Source: an uncultured Clostridia bacterium
GTDB taxonomy: Bacteria > Bacillota > Clostridia > Oscillospirales > Ruminococcaceae
DNA: 54,622 bases
Assembly (NCBI GenBank): GCA_947625375.1
Contig: CANQOC010000015.1
Location: 1-54,622, forward strand
Direction of reading: 5' to 3'
Every line of letters starts with the position of its first letter. Position 1 is the first letter of the stretch. The notes under the pieces were generated by a model. That model was not told the origin of the DNA. It saw nothing but the letters and a program-made list of their open reading frames with translations, and made no database searches. The translations under genes were made by a program, and so were the position numbers. Positions 17,834 to 26,720 of the stretch are shown here, piece by piece.

Positions 17834-17864
17834 TATCGGGATTTCGGCACAACCGGAGGATAAA

Positions 17865-18509
17865 ATGTCTTATGATAAGGATTTAATCGCCCACAAGCTT
17901 CTGAGATGGGAAAAGGCGGTCGCGGGGTATAAGCTTCCGAGCTGGGAGAACATTCCGGATATCGGACTTTATATGGACCAGGTGCTTGTGCTTTTGTCGC
18001 AGTATCTCGGGCTGATATCCCCACAGGACAGCAAGGACGAGAGCGAGGACGACGGCGGCGACGCGAGGATTTTTTCGGCGTCGGCGGTCAACAACTATGT
18101 CCGACTTAAAATCATGCCCGCGCCGGTGAAGCGGAAGTATTACCGGGTGCATATCGCGTATCTGATTATCATCTTCACGCTTAAGCAGGCGGTGAGCATC
18201 AACATCGTCAAGGAGATGATTCCGAACGAGCTTCCCGAAGAGGAGGTCCGCGCGCTCTATACCGACTATGCGACCAAGCACCACGCGGCGACGCTTCTCT
18301 TTACGAGCATCGTCAGGGAGTGCGCGACAGACGTGCTTAACCCCGAAAAGACGGGCGAGAACCTTGTGTCGAGCTTCGTCATTCAGGAGGCGCTCATCGC
18401 GGGATTTTCGCGGGTGCTGACCGAAAAGCTTGTAAACCTCAAGAACCGCTCGAAGGACGACGTCCTCGCAAGCGAGATTCCGCTGGAGGCTGAGGAGAAG
18501 AGGGCATAA
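17865..18509 (+). CDS. DUF1836 domain-containing protein
   Basis: 214 residues from the ATG behind CCGGAGGATAAA; the longer frame upstream is rejected. The sequence has the DUF1836 layout: LPSWENIPDIGLYMDQV, a predicted helix-turn-helix-like region with VNNYVRLKIMPAPVKRKYYRVHIAYLI (about residues 72-98), then all-helical C-terminal half. DUF1836 proteins are Firmicutes proteins resembling MerR-type DNA-binding folds; no target is known. The C-terminal tail (LASEIPLEAEEKRA) is charged. Confidence 0.85.
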   Translation: MSYDKDLIAHKLLRWEKAVAGYKLPSWENIPDIGLYMDQVLVLLSQYLGLISPQDSKDESEDDGGDARIFSASAVNNYVRLKIMPAPVKRKYYRVHIAYLIIIFTLKQAVSINIVKEMIPNELPEEEVRALYTDYATKHHAATLLFTSIVRECATDVLNPEKTGENLVSSFVIQEALIAGFSRVLTEKLVNLKNRSKDDVLASEIPLEAEEKRA

Positions 18510-18511
18510 AA

Positions 18512-18539
18512 AACCGCCGAAATATCGGCGGTTATTTTT
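18512..18539. terminator. Terminator shared by DUF1836 gene and ireB
   Basis: AACCGCCGA (18512-18520) pairs with TCGGCGGTT (18525-18533), then ATTTTT. The ireB stop codon on the other strand begins at its edge. Confidence 0.85.
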
Positions 18540-18793
18540 CAGTCAACTGTCTTTAAATAGCTCTTCACCATCTCCTGAAGCAGCTCGTCGCGGTCGATGT
18601 GCCGGATAAGGCTTCGGGCGTTGTTATAGGTGGTGATATAGGTCGGGTCCTCGGAAAGAATGTAGCCCACAATCTGATTGACGGGGTTATATCCCTTTTC
18701 GTACAGCGCTTCGTAGACGGCGCTGAGCGTTTTCTTTATTTCGTCGCGGCGGTCCTCCTTGACTGAAAAAGTCATTGTCTGGTCGTTAAGCAT
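18539..18793 (-). CDS. ireB: IreB-family regulatory phosphoprotein
   Basis: 84 residues, the normal size of the UPF0297/IreB family. Signatures are TMTFSV near the start, the phosphorylatable Thr pair region, [20 protein letters not shown] and [18 protein letters not shown]. IreB is a substrate of the PASTA kinase IreK in enterococci and affects cephalosporin tolerance; in Clostridia it usually lies by ruvX, which is absent here. Ribosome site AAAGGAGGGG. Confidence 0.93.
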   Translation of the reverse strand: MLNDQTMTFSVKEDRRDEIKKTLSAVYEALYEKGYNPVNQIVGYILSEDPTYITTYNNARSLIRHIDRDELLQEMVKSYLKTVD

Positions 18794-18823
18794 ACATTCC
18801 CCTCCTTTTGAAAATTATATCTT

Positions 18824-18852
18824 ATTATAACTCAGAACTTCAAAAATAACAA
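18824..18852 (-). promoter_or_regulatory. Promoter of ireB
   Basis: Minus strand TTGTTA (18847-18852), 17 bases, TATAAT (18824-18829). Confidence 0.65.
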
Positions 18853-18970
18853 GTACCCGAGGGAAGATTTGTAAAAATTCAATAAATTGCACAGGGAATT
18901 TTTGTGAGAGGACCGGGCTGAAATGCGCATTGCGGCGGGGTTAAACCGTGAACGGCACCGTTCGTTATAA

Positions 18971-19068
18971 ATCCGGCTTCCGCAAGGGCGCAGTCGGAAC
19001 GAAAAAGCAGGAAGACTCCGAAGGGAGCTTTCCTGCTTCATTTTGTTTGTGCGCAAAGCGCGCCGGAT
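18971..19068. repeat. Cloverleaf-like element, divergent copy E
   Basis: Outer ATCCGGC (18971-18977) pairs with GCCGGAT (19062-19068). The central hairpin (18999-19048) pairs AAGCAGGAA with TTCCTGCTT; a small GCGC-AAA-GCGC hairpin lies at 19051-19061. The other side hairpin is degraded (TTCCG with CGGAA). Read on the minus strand it aligns with copies A and B. It sits 25 bases behind the pheT stop. Confidence 0.6.
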
Positions 19069-19093
19069 GCGTCTGTGCGCTGTGTTGCGTATT

Positions 19094-21508
19094 TTACCTG
19101 ACCTCTGCCCCGACGCTTTCGAGGGCCTTTCTTATGCGCTTCATGGCGGCGTCGGCCTGCTCGTCGGTGAGGGTGCAGTCGGCGGAGCGCATGACTATCG
19201 AGAAGGCGACCGACTTCTTGCCGCCGGCAATCTGCTCTCCCTTATATACGTCGAAGAGGCGGATTTTTTCGAGGACGTTTCCGACCGCGCCGGCAATCAG
19301 CTTTTCAATCCTTGCGACCGGGAGCTCGTCGTCGCAGACAAGCGAGATGTCCCTCGTTGCGGCGGGATATTTCGGAAGCGGCTTATAGGTGCGCTCGGCG
19401 CCGGCGTATTCAAGCAGCTCGGCGGCGTTTATCTTCGCGCAGTATACCCGCGTACCGAAGCCGTATACCTCGGCGACGTCGGGGTGCATCTCGCCGAGAA
19501 TCGCAATCGGCTTTCCGCCGACCTCAGCGACCGCGACTCTTCCCGGGTGGAACATCGAGGCCTCGTCGAAGCCGCAATCTGCGCCCGCGGCAGAATATTC
19601 GACATTATCGACCGAAACCGCCGCGAAAATCTCTTCGACTATTCCCTTGATTGTGAAGAAGTCGGCGCCGTTGCCGTACATTCCGATTGAAAGGCGGTCG
19701 GGTTCGTTCGGGAGCTTATCCGGCTCGGTCGGGAGATATTCGGTGCCGAGCTCGAAGAGCGCCGCCTCGGTGTTGCGGTAGTTATAGTTGCGCGCAAGCG
19801 TCTCGCACATCGACGGGAGCACCGTTGTGCGCATGACCGAGGTGTCCTCGCCGAGAGGATTGGTGATGGTGACGCTGTTTCTGAGCTTTGAATCGGCGGG
19901 GAGCTTGATTTTGTCGTAATATTTCGGGGAGATGAAGCTGAAGGTCTCAATCTGGGTCAGACCGAGGGCGATGCAGGCGCTTTCGAGCTTCCTTCTGAGC
20001 TTCTGTCTGTCGCTCAGGCTGGCGTTCGCGACGCCGGTGAGCGGCTGTCCGACGATGTTGTTATAGCCGTAGAACCTCGCGACCTCCTCGGCGATGTCGG
20101 CCTCGCACTCGATGTCGACCCTGAACGACGGGGCGATGACCTTTCCGTCGATGAGTCCGAGCGGGTCGCCCTTTCTGACCTCGAAGCCGAGTCTTTCGAG
20201 ATAGGTTATCATATCCTTTTCGGGGATATCCGTCCCGAGGAAGGAGTTTATCCAATCGGGGTCGAACTTAACCGGCTCGCGCTTCTTCGGCTCGCCGCCG
20301 CAGTCGATATAGGTGTTCAGGACCTCGCCGCAGCCGAGCATTTCGACAAGCTCGAATGCGCGCAGGATTGCCGGAAGGCATCCCGCCGGGTCAAGTCCCT
20401 TTTCAAACCTTGCCGACGAATCGGTCCTCATGCCGAGCTTTTTGGAGGTGCGGCGGACCGATGCCCCGTCAAACGCCGCCGATTCAAAGATGACGTCGAC
20501 GGTGTCGCCCATGATTCCGCTGTATTCGCCGCCCATTACCCCCGCGACTGCGACCGGTTTTTCGGTGTCGGCGATGACGAGCATCTCGGGCGAAAGCTCC
20601 CTGACGGTGCCGTCGAGGGTCGTGATTGTCTCGCCCGCTTTTGCATTGCGGACGTGTATCTCGTTTCCGACGATGAACCGGGCGTCGAAGGCGTGCATCG
20701 GCTGGCCGTATTCGAGCATGACGTAGTTAGTGATGTCGACGAGGTTGTTAATCGGGCGCACACCCGAGGCGCGAAGTCTTTCGCGGAGCCAGCGCGGCGA
20801 CGGCGCAATCTTTACGTTTCTGACCATTCCGCCGATATAGCGCTTGCAGAGCTGATTGTTCTCGATTACGACCTTGAGCTTTTCGTTGATGTCGCCCGCG
20901 ACGCCGGTGTATTTCGGCGCGGGAGGATTGAACGGAAGGGCATAGGTCGCGGCGGCCTCTCTCGCAAGACCGATTACCGAGAGGCAGTCGGGGCGGTTCG
21001 AGGTTATCTCGAATTCGACCGAGGTGTCCTCAAGGCCGATTGCCGAGCGGATATCCTCGCCGATTTTGCAGTCCTCCTGAATGATGAATATTCCGTCCTC
21101 GATGGCATAGGGGAAGTCGTGCTTAGTCAGACCGAGTTCGCCGAGGGAGCATAACATTCCGTTCGACTCGACTCCCCTGAGCTTTCCTTTTTTAATGTGC
21201 ACTCCGCCGGGGAGGGTCGAGCCGTCAAGGGCGACGGGGACGGTGTCCCCCGCTTTTACGTTACTTGCGCCGGTGACAATCTGTATCGGTTCGGCGGCGC
21301 CGACGTCGACCTGACACACGACGAGGTGGTCGGAGTTTTCGTGCGGCACGACCGAGAGGAGCTTTCCGACGACGACCCTGTCGATGTCCTCTCCCTCGGT
21401 CTTATATCCCTCGACCTTTGAGCCGGTCATGGTGAGGTCATAGCAGAACTGCTTTACGGGGACGTCGATTTTAACGTAGTCCGAAAGCCATTTCATTGAT
21501 AAATCCAT
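19094..21508 (-). CDS. pheT: Phenylalanyl-tRNA synthetase beta subunit
   Basis: 804 residues, full length. Forms the alpha2-beta2 enzyme with PheS. Order: an N-terminal EMAP/OB tRNA-binding domain (about 39-150, VVGKLLSVVPHENSDHLVVCQVDVG), B3/B4 editing domain (about 210-380), B5 domain (about 400-480) and the C-terminal ferredoxin-like anticodon-binding domain (KPLPKYPAATRDISLV to the end). Separated from pheS by 24 bases. Controlled by the T-box upstream. Confidence 0.97.
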   Translation of the reverse strand: MDLSMKWLSDYVKIDVPVKQFCYDLTMTGSKVEGYKTEGEDIDRVVVGKLLSVVPHENSDHLVVCQVDVGAAEPIQIVTGASNVKAGDTVPVALDGSTLPGGVHIKKGKLRGVESNGMLCSLGELGLTKHDFPYAIEDGIFIIQEDCKIGEDIRSAIGLEDTSVEFEITSNRPDCLSVIGLAREAAATYALPFNPPAPKYTGVAGDINEKLKVVIENNQLCKRYIGGMVRNVKIAPSPRWLRERLRASGVRPINNLVDITNYVMLEYGQPMHAFDARFIVGNEIHVRNAKAGETITTLDGTVRELSPEMLVIADTEKPVAVAGVMGGEYSGIMGDTVDVIFESAAFDGASVRRTSKKLGMRTDSSARFEKGLDPAGCLPAILRAFELVEMLGCGEVLNTYIDCGGEPKKREPVKFDPDWINSFLGTDIPEKDMITYLERLGFEVRKGDPLGLIDGKVIAPSFRVDIECEADIAEEVARFYGYNNIVGQPLTGVANASLSDRQKLRRKLESACIALGLTQIETFSFISPKYYDKIKLPADSKLRNSVTITNPLGEDTSVMRTTVLPSMCETLARNYNYRNTEAALFELGTEYLPTEPDKLPNEPDRLSIGMYGNGADFFTIKGIVEEIFAAVSVDNVEYSAAGADCGFDEASMFHPGRVAVAEVGGKPIAILGEMHPDVAEVYGFGTRVYCAKINAAELLEYAGAERTYKPLPKYPAATRDISLVCDDELPVARIEKLIAGAVGNVLEKIRLFDVYKGEQIAGGKKSVAFSIVMRSADCTLTDEQADAAMKRIRKALESVGAEVR

Positions 21509-21532
21509 AGGTTTTTCCTCCTTGATATATCA

Positions 21533-22552
21533 TCAGAACTGCCCGAGGAAACGAAGGTCGTTCTCGTAGAGAAGTCTGAGGTCGTTGATGCCGTATTTGC
21601 CCATCGTGACTCTTTCGAGACCGAGACCGAAGGCAAATCCCGAGTATTCGTTCGGGTCGATTCCGCAGTTTGCGAGCACCTTGGGGTGAACCATTCCCGC
21701 GCCCAAAAGCTCGACATATCCCTCGCCCTTGCACATCGCACAGCCTTTTCCGCCGCAGTTGAAGCAGAGGATATCGACCTCGGCGGACGGCTCGGTGAAC
21801 GGGAAGTGGTGGGGTCTGAGCCTTATTTTGCACTCCTCGCCGTAGAGCCGCTTCATGACGGTGTCGAGAGTCCCGACGAGGTTCGCCATGGTGATTCCCT
21901 TGTCGACGACGAGGCATTCTATCTGGTGGAATATCGGGGAATGGGTCGCGTCGATGGCGTCGGAGCGGTAGACGCGCCCGGGGGAGAGGATTCTTATCGG
22001 CGGCTTGCGGTCCTCCATAACGTGAACCTGTACCGACGAGGTCTGACTCCTCAGAAGAATGTTGTCGGTGATGAAGAATGTATCCTGTGTGTCGCGCGCG
22101 GGGTGGTCGGCGGGGATATTGAGCGCCTCGAAGTTATAGTAGTCATATTCGACCTCGGGGCCCTCGACGATGTCGAAGCCCATGCCGATAAAAATGTCCT
22201 CGATTTCGTGCATGACCGAATCCATCGGGTGAGCCTTGCCGAGTCTCGGGGCCTTTCCGGGGAGGGTCACGTCGAGGCGTTCCTCGCGAAGTCGCCTTGC
22301 GGCGGTCTCGGCCTTAAGCTGTGCCGCTTTTTCGGCGAGCTCCGCCTCGATTCCGCCTCTGACGCGGTTTGCAATCTGTCCGACAATCGGTCTTTCCTCG
22401 GCCGAGAGGCCCGCCATCTGCTTTAAGACAGAGGTGAGCTCGCCCTTTTTCCCGAGGAACCTTATCCTGAACGCTTCGAGCTGTTCGGCGTCGGTGATTT
22501 TTTCGAGCTCGGCTTTCGCGAGGAGCTCGATTTTTTCAAGTGCCTGTTTCAT
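21533..22552 (-). CDS. pheS: Phenylalanyl-tRNA synthetase alpha subunit
   Basis: 339 residues. N-terminal coiled coil (about 1-90), then the class II catalytic core: HPMDSVMHEIEDIFIGMGFD, motif 2 VYRSDAIDATHSP with FHQIECLVVD, and motif 3 GFAFGLGLERVTMGKYGI. In the active-site region Phe-pocket residues look ordinary. It starts only 4 bases behind the small membrane gene, so all three form one T-box-controlled operon. Confidence 0.97.
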   Translation of the reverse strand: MKQALEKIELLAKAELEKITDAEQLEAFRIRFLGKKGELTSVLKQMAGLSAEERPIVGQIANRVRGGIEAELAEKAAQLKAETAARRLREERLDVTLPGKAPRLGKAHPMDSVMHEIEDIFIGMGFDIVEGPEVEYDYYNFEALNIPADHPARDTQDTFFITDNILLRSQTSSVQVHVMEDRKPPIRILSPGRVYRSDAIDATHSPIFHQIECLVVDKGITMANLVGTLDTVMKRLYGEECKIRLRPHHFPFTEPSAEVDILCFNCGGKGCAMCKGEGYVELLGAGMVHPKVLANCGIDPNEYSGFAFGLGLERVTMGKYGINDLRLLYENDLRFLGQF

Positions 22553-22556
22553 AGAG

Positions 22557-22910
22557 TTATCTTCCTTTCGGTATATTGTCAGCGGACGCCAAGGCGCCGT
22601 TATTTTTAATGATTATGTACGTCAGCCGGATTGCCCACGCCAATATGTCGCCGATAAAGCCGATTCCGAGAATAATCAGCAGGAATCCGGCAACCCATTC
22701 CTGCACGTTTTCGATGTCGCCCGCGCTCCACTGTCCGAACGCGCCGAAGAACATCAGCGCGAGCAGAGCGACGGGAACTGCGGTTGCAAAAACCGGGATA
22801 AGCTTCACTGCGAGCCTTTCCGCCTTAAAGCAAAACATGAGTTGTACGGTGAAGTAACCAATAAACAGAACGGTCACTAAAAGAATTGTCAGCGGCATAA
22901 TCTTCTCCAT
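22557..22910 (-). CDS. Small membrane protein leading the pheST operon
   Basis: 117 residues starting at MEKIMPLTI (upstream in-frame codons are T-box terminator DNA). Three hydrophobic segments (about 6-24, 35-60 and 73-100). Similar to the 109-residue protein at 2482 in VQL-CFKA and AVKLIP. Being the first gene behind the T-box, it should respond to phenylalanyl-tRNA charging, yet no link of such a protein to phenylalanine is known to me. Confidence 0.75.
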   Translation of the reverse strand: MEKIMPLTILLVTVLFIGYFTVQLMFCFKAERLAVKLIPVFATAVPVALLALMFFGAFGQWSAGDIENVQEWVAGFLLIILGIGFIGDILAWAIRLTYIIIKNNGALASADNIPKGR

Positions 22911-22916
22911 TTTATA

Positions 22917-23161
22917 AACAAAAATGCCCCGCAAAAACGGGACATAACAAAAGCTATGCTTATAAACCACCCATTTCGCAGGGAGCAGACACTCCCCTCC
23001 GCAATAACGCCGCGGGTGCGTTCCTGCCTACAACCGATGGCTTCAGCAAAACCGCTCGTGAGTGAACTTCGGCAGCTTCGGAATAGGGAGCTTTCAGCGG
23101 GCGCTCCCCTCTCTTTGAGACCTATGCGGCTTACTCTCTCAGTCTTCGCGTTTGGTGAACA
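22917..23161 (-). ncRNA. T-box leader (phenylalanine type) upstream of pheST
   Basis: The leader runs from the promoter to an intrinsic terminator. It shows a T-box-like GGGTGGTT (22965-22972 on the minus strand) with the UGG acceptor-pairing bulge. A competing pair exists: the antiterminator joins GGG and TATAA with TTATGTCCC, the terminator joins ATGTCCCG with GCGGGGCAT (22924-22945) followed by TTTTTG. A TTC triplet preceded by GCCGAAG near the stem I base is a plausible Phe specifier. Class is well supported; the specifier position is inferred. Confidence 0.85.
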
Positions 23162-23167
23162 GAAGTT

Positions 23168-23196
23168 ATTATAGCACATCCGGATTTATTTTGCAA
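23168..23196 (-). promoter_or_regulatory. Promoter of the T-box-pheST operon
   Basis: Minus strand TTGCAA (23191-23196), 17 bases, TATAAT (23168-23173). Confidence 0.8.
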
Positions 23197-23218
23197 CTGT
23201 TTTTTGAAAAAAAGTGCG

Positions 23219-23300
23219 GACAGAGGACAGAAGTTAGAGATTAGAGATTAGAGGTTAGAGGGTAGAAGACAGAATTTGATTTATGACCTCTGATATATCG
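23219..23300. repeat. Heptad-phased dyad repeat H3
   Basis: Eight exact seven-base units in register: GACAGAG, GACAGAA, GTTAGAG, ATTAGAG, ATTAGAG, GTTAGAG, GGTAGAA, GACAGAA; then a short pyrimidine half (TATGACC, TCTGATA). Confidence 0.8.
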
Positions 23301-23990
23301 GCGGACTGCGACAAACTGCCAGTAATAAGGAATTCGCTTCGCTCATGCTATCTAAAGTCACCCCACCCCGACCCTCCCCTCGAGGGGAGGGAGATGAAGG
23401 ACACTTGCGCACGTTAGAGAAAATTGTAATGGCGTCCGGCCTTTCTAAAAGGTATTCGCTTCGCTCATGCTATCTTTAGACTCCTACCCCCTTCCCCTCC
23501 CACATGGGAGGGGGTTCAGCATAGCTAAGGGCGTGATTGCCGCCTGACGGCGGGGGAAGTTTGTGCGGCGTTATGCCTTATATAAGGCGTCCATTTGCGG
23601 TGGACGCAAAATACCTCACTTCGATGTTTTCCCGTTCTCTTTCTTCCACACCCCCTGCCCCCTCTCCCTCGGGGAGAGAGAGGGGGTTCCACCCCACACC
23701 CGGCCGTTCACGTTCGTGAACGGCACGACCACTCCCCTCAAGGGGAGTGGTACTTGGCAAGGAGGACACTTTGGCAGATTTTAGAAAAATTGTGTGCTGA
23801 CGCACTACCTTGCTATAAGGAATTCGCCGGCGCTCATACTATTTTTAGACTCCCACCCCTTCCCCCTCCCACATGGGAGGGGGTATGTTGCTCATACTTC
23901 GCAGTGCCGCCTGACGGCGGGGGAAATTAAGCGGCAACACATCTTTTTCAAAGCGGCTCCTTGCGTTTCTGACATCTGGCTATCTCACTT
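23301..23990. repeat. Hairpin-module mosaic repeat array 2
   Basis: Same modules as array 1: cores near 23328, 23453 and 23818; CCCTCCCCTCGAGGGGAGGG and CTCCCACATGGGAG hairpins; CCGCCTGACGGCGG hairpins; and the three-hairpin set at about 23648-23796 with CCGTTCACGTTCGTGAACGG and CCACTCCCCTCAAGGGGAGTGG. Not coding. Confidence 0.8.
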
Positions 23991-24003
23991 CTGTTCTCTG
24001 ATA

Positions 24004-24111
24004 GGGCGCAGCCGGCGCGCTTCGCGCGCAAACGAAACGGAGCAGGAAAACCCGCGCGGGTTTTCCTGCTCCGTTTCGTTCCGGCCGCCTTCGGCGGCCG
24101 AGGCTGCGCCC
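24004..24111. repeat. Cloverleaf-like element, copy A (best preserved)
   Basis: Outer stem GGGCGCAGCC (24004-24013) with GGCTGCGCCC (24102-24111), 10 bp. Hairpin 1 is GCGCGC-TTC-GCGCGC (24015-24029). The central hairpin 24031-24080 is a perfect 50-base palindrome. Hairpin 3 is CGGCCGCC-TTC-GGCGGCCG (24082-24100). The right edge lies one base from the stop codon of the minus-strand phosphatase gene, so it may also end that message. Confidence 0.8.
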
Positions 24112-24112
24112 C

Positions 24113-24781
24113 CTACACCCCCAGCATCTCCCCGAGCTCTTCGACCGTGTCAGCGATGTCGGCGGCGCCGGCGTCGGTGAGGCACTTGCGGGAGCGGTAT
24201 CCCCACGAGCACGCCAAGAGACGCACCCCGGCGTTGCGGGCGGTCATCACGTCGGTGTCCGAGTCGCCGATGTGCACGGCGTCGGCGGGGGTGAATCCGA
24301 GGTCGGCGATAAGCTTTAACTCGCCGGTCGGGTCGGGCTTGCGCGGGGTGTTCTCGCCGCTCCCCTCGACGGCGTCGAAGGCGTCGCCGAAGAATTTCCG
24401 GATAAGCTCTTTGGTGAACTCGTCCGGCTTGTTCGACAGCACCGCGAGCTTGTACCCCCGCGCCTTAAGCTTCGCGACAAGCTCGGTCATGCCGTCATAA
24501 GGGCGGGTCTTGTCGGCACAGTGCCCGGCATAGCGCAGATTAAAGCTGCGGCAGACCTTGTCCGCCGTCTCGGAATCCTTATGCCCTTCGGGGAGCGCGC
24601 GCTCAATCAGCTTTAATACGCCGTTTCCGACGAACCCCGTGACCTCTTCGCGGCTGCGCGGCGGGAAACCGTATTCGCCGAGGGCGAAACAGACCGCGTC
24701 GGCGAGGTCGTCGATGGTGTTTAGAAGCGTTCCGTCGAGGTCAAATATAATTAACTTAAGAGAAGAAAGTGTGCTCAACAA
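24113..24781 (-). CDS. HAD-superfamily phosphatase, phosphoglycolate-phosphatase-like
   Basis: 222 residues from a TTG start overlapping the mntP end by 26 bases. HAD motifs: IIFDLDGTLLNT (nucleophile Asp14, acid Asp16), VLSNKPDE (motif II), KPDPTGEL lysine region (motif III) and HIGDSDTDVMTARNAG (motif IV). The helical cap (about 28-90) is that of the Gph group. Substrate probably phosphoglycolate or a similar small phosphate ester; Gph-like paralogues with other substrates are common. No ATG exists before the first motif, so a TTG start is required. Confidence 0.85.
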   Translation of the reverse strand: MLSTLSSLKLIIFDLDGTLLNTIDDLADAVCFALGEYGFPPRSREEVTGFVGNGVLKLIERALPEGHKDSETADKVCRSFNLRYAGHCADKTRPYDGMTELVAKLKARGYKLAVLSNKPDEFTKELIRKFFGDAFDAVEGSGENTPRKPDPTGELKLIADLGFTPADAVHIGDSDTDVMTARNAGVRLLACSWGYRSRKCLTDAGAADIADTVEELGEMLGV

Positions 24782-25325
24782 AGATTTTCACCCCTATTCC
24801 GATGAGGATTATTCCGCCGACAAGCTGGGCCTTGTTGTTTAAGATGTCTCCGAATTTCTTTCCGATGAAAACTCCGGCGGCGGCAATCAGAAACGTCGTC
24901 CCGGCGATGATTCCCGCCGAGACAATCATCTCGGAAACGCCGATAAGCGCGGCAAGCGAAACGCCGACCGCGAGCGCGTCGATGCTTGTGGCGACGCCCT
25001 GTATGATAAGCTCGGAGGGTTTAAGAGCGCCTCCGGACGCCGCCTCGCCGCCGCCCCGGAACGCGTCGATGAGCATCTTCCCGCCGATATAGCCGAGGAG
25101 CAGCAGCGCGATGATGTGGTCGAACCGCTCGATATACCGCGAAAAGGTCGAGCCGAGGGCATAGCCGAGCGAGGGCATTATCCCCTGAAAAAGTCCGAAA
25201 CAGATTCCGCAGAGAAGCGCTGTATTCGCCGTCTTTCCGGTTTTGCACATCCCGTTTGTCACCGAAACGGCAAAGGCGTCCATCGCCAGTCCGATACCGA
25301 TGAGGAATATCTCGAAAAATGACAT
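24756..25325 (-). CDS. mntP: Manganese efflux pump MntP
   Basis: 189 residues with six membrane helices in two related halves. Signature acidic helices: IGIGLAMDAFAVSV (residues about 10-23) and GVATSIDALAVGVSLA (about 107-122). MntP exports Mn(II) from the cytosol. In other bacteria it often sits behind a yybP-ykoY riboswitch; here it follows tgt by 15 bases and no such riboswitch is visible, so its expression follows tgt. Confidence 0.92.
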   Translation of the reverse strand: MSFFEIFLIGIGLAMDAFAVSVTNGMCKTGKTANTALLCGICFGLFQGIMPSLGYALGSTFSRYIERFDHIIALLLLGYIGGKMLIDAFRGGGEAASGGALKPSELIIQGVATSIDALAVGVSLAALIGVSEMIVSAGIIAGTTFLIAAAGVFIGKKFGDILNNKAQLVGGIILIGIGVKIFVEHTFFS

Positions 25326-25340
25326 GTTTTTCCTTTCGGG

Positions 25341-26538
<1,198 letters not shown>

Positions 26539-26540
26539 CC

Positions 26541-26569
26541 TTGACAAACGGCGATTTATGGTTTATACT
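26541..26569 (+). promoter_or_regulatory. Promoter of tRNA-Val
   Basis: TTGACA (26541-26546), 17 bases, TATACT (26564-26569). Its -35 lies two bases from the -35 of the opposite tgt promoter. Confidence 0.85.
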
Positions 26570-26578
26570 GTTCTCCGA

Positions 26579-26655
26579 GGAAACTTAGCTCAGCTGGTCA
26601 GAGCGCCTGCTTCACACGCAGGAGGTCGGCGGTTCGAGCCCGCCAGCTTCCACCA
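26579..26655 (+). tRNA. tRNA-Val (anticodon CAC)
   Basis: Acceptor GGAAACT/AGCTTCC, anticodon arm CCTGC-TTCACAC-GCAGG, T loop TTCGAGC, encoded CCA. Acceptor position 5-68 is an A-C mismatch. Decodes GUG. Confidence 0.93.
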
Positions 26656-26656
26656 G

Positions 26657-26682
26657 CCGGTCGCCCCTAATCGGGCGGCCGG
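26657..26682 (+). other. Hairpin behind tRNA-Val
   Basis: CCGGTCGCCC (26657-26666) pairs with GGGCGGCCGG (26673-26682), loop CTAATC, no T run. May aid tRNA 3' processing or act as a weak terminator before the next gene. Confidence 0.5.
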
Positions 26683-26720
26683 AAGAATTAGAGGCATAAT
26701 CACCGATAGGAGGGGTTCTT

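Noticed and set aside
24756..25340. Mn-sensing yybP-ykoY riboswitch for mntP
   Set aside because: Only 15 bases separate tgt and mntP, leaving no room; no such structure is seen upstream of tgt either.
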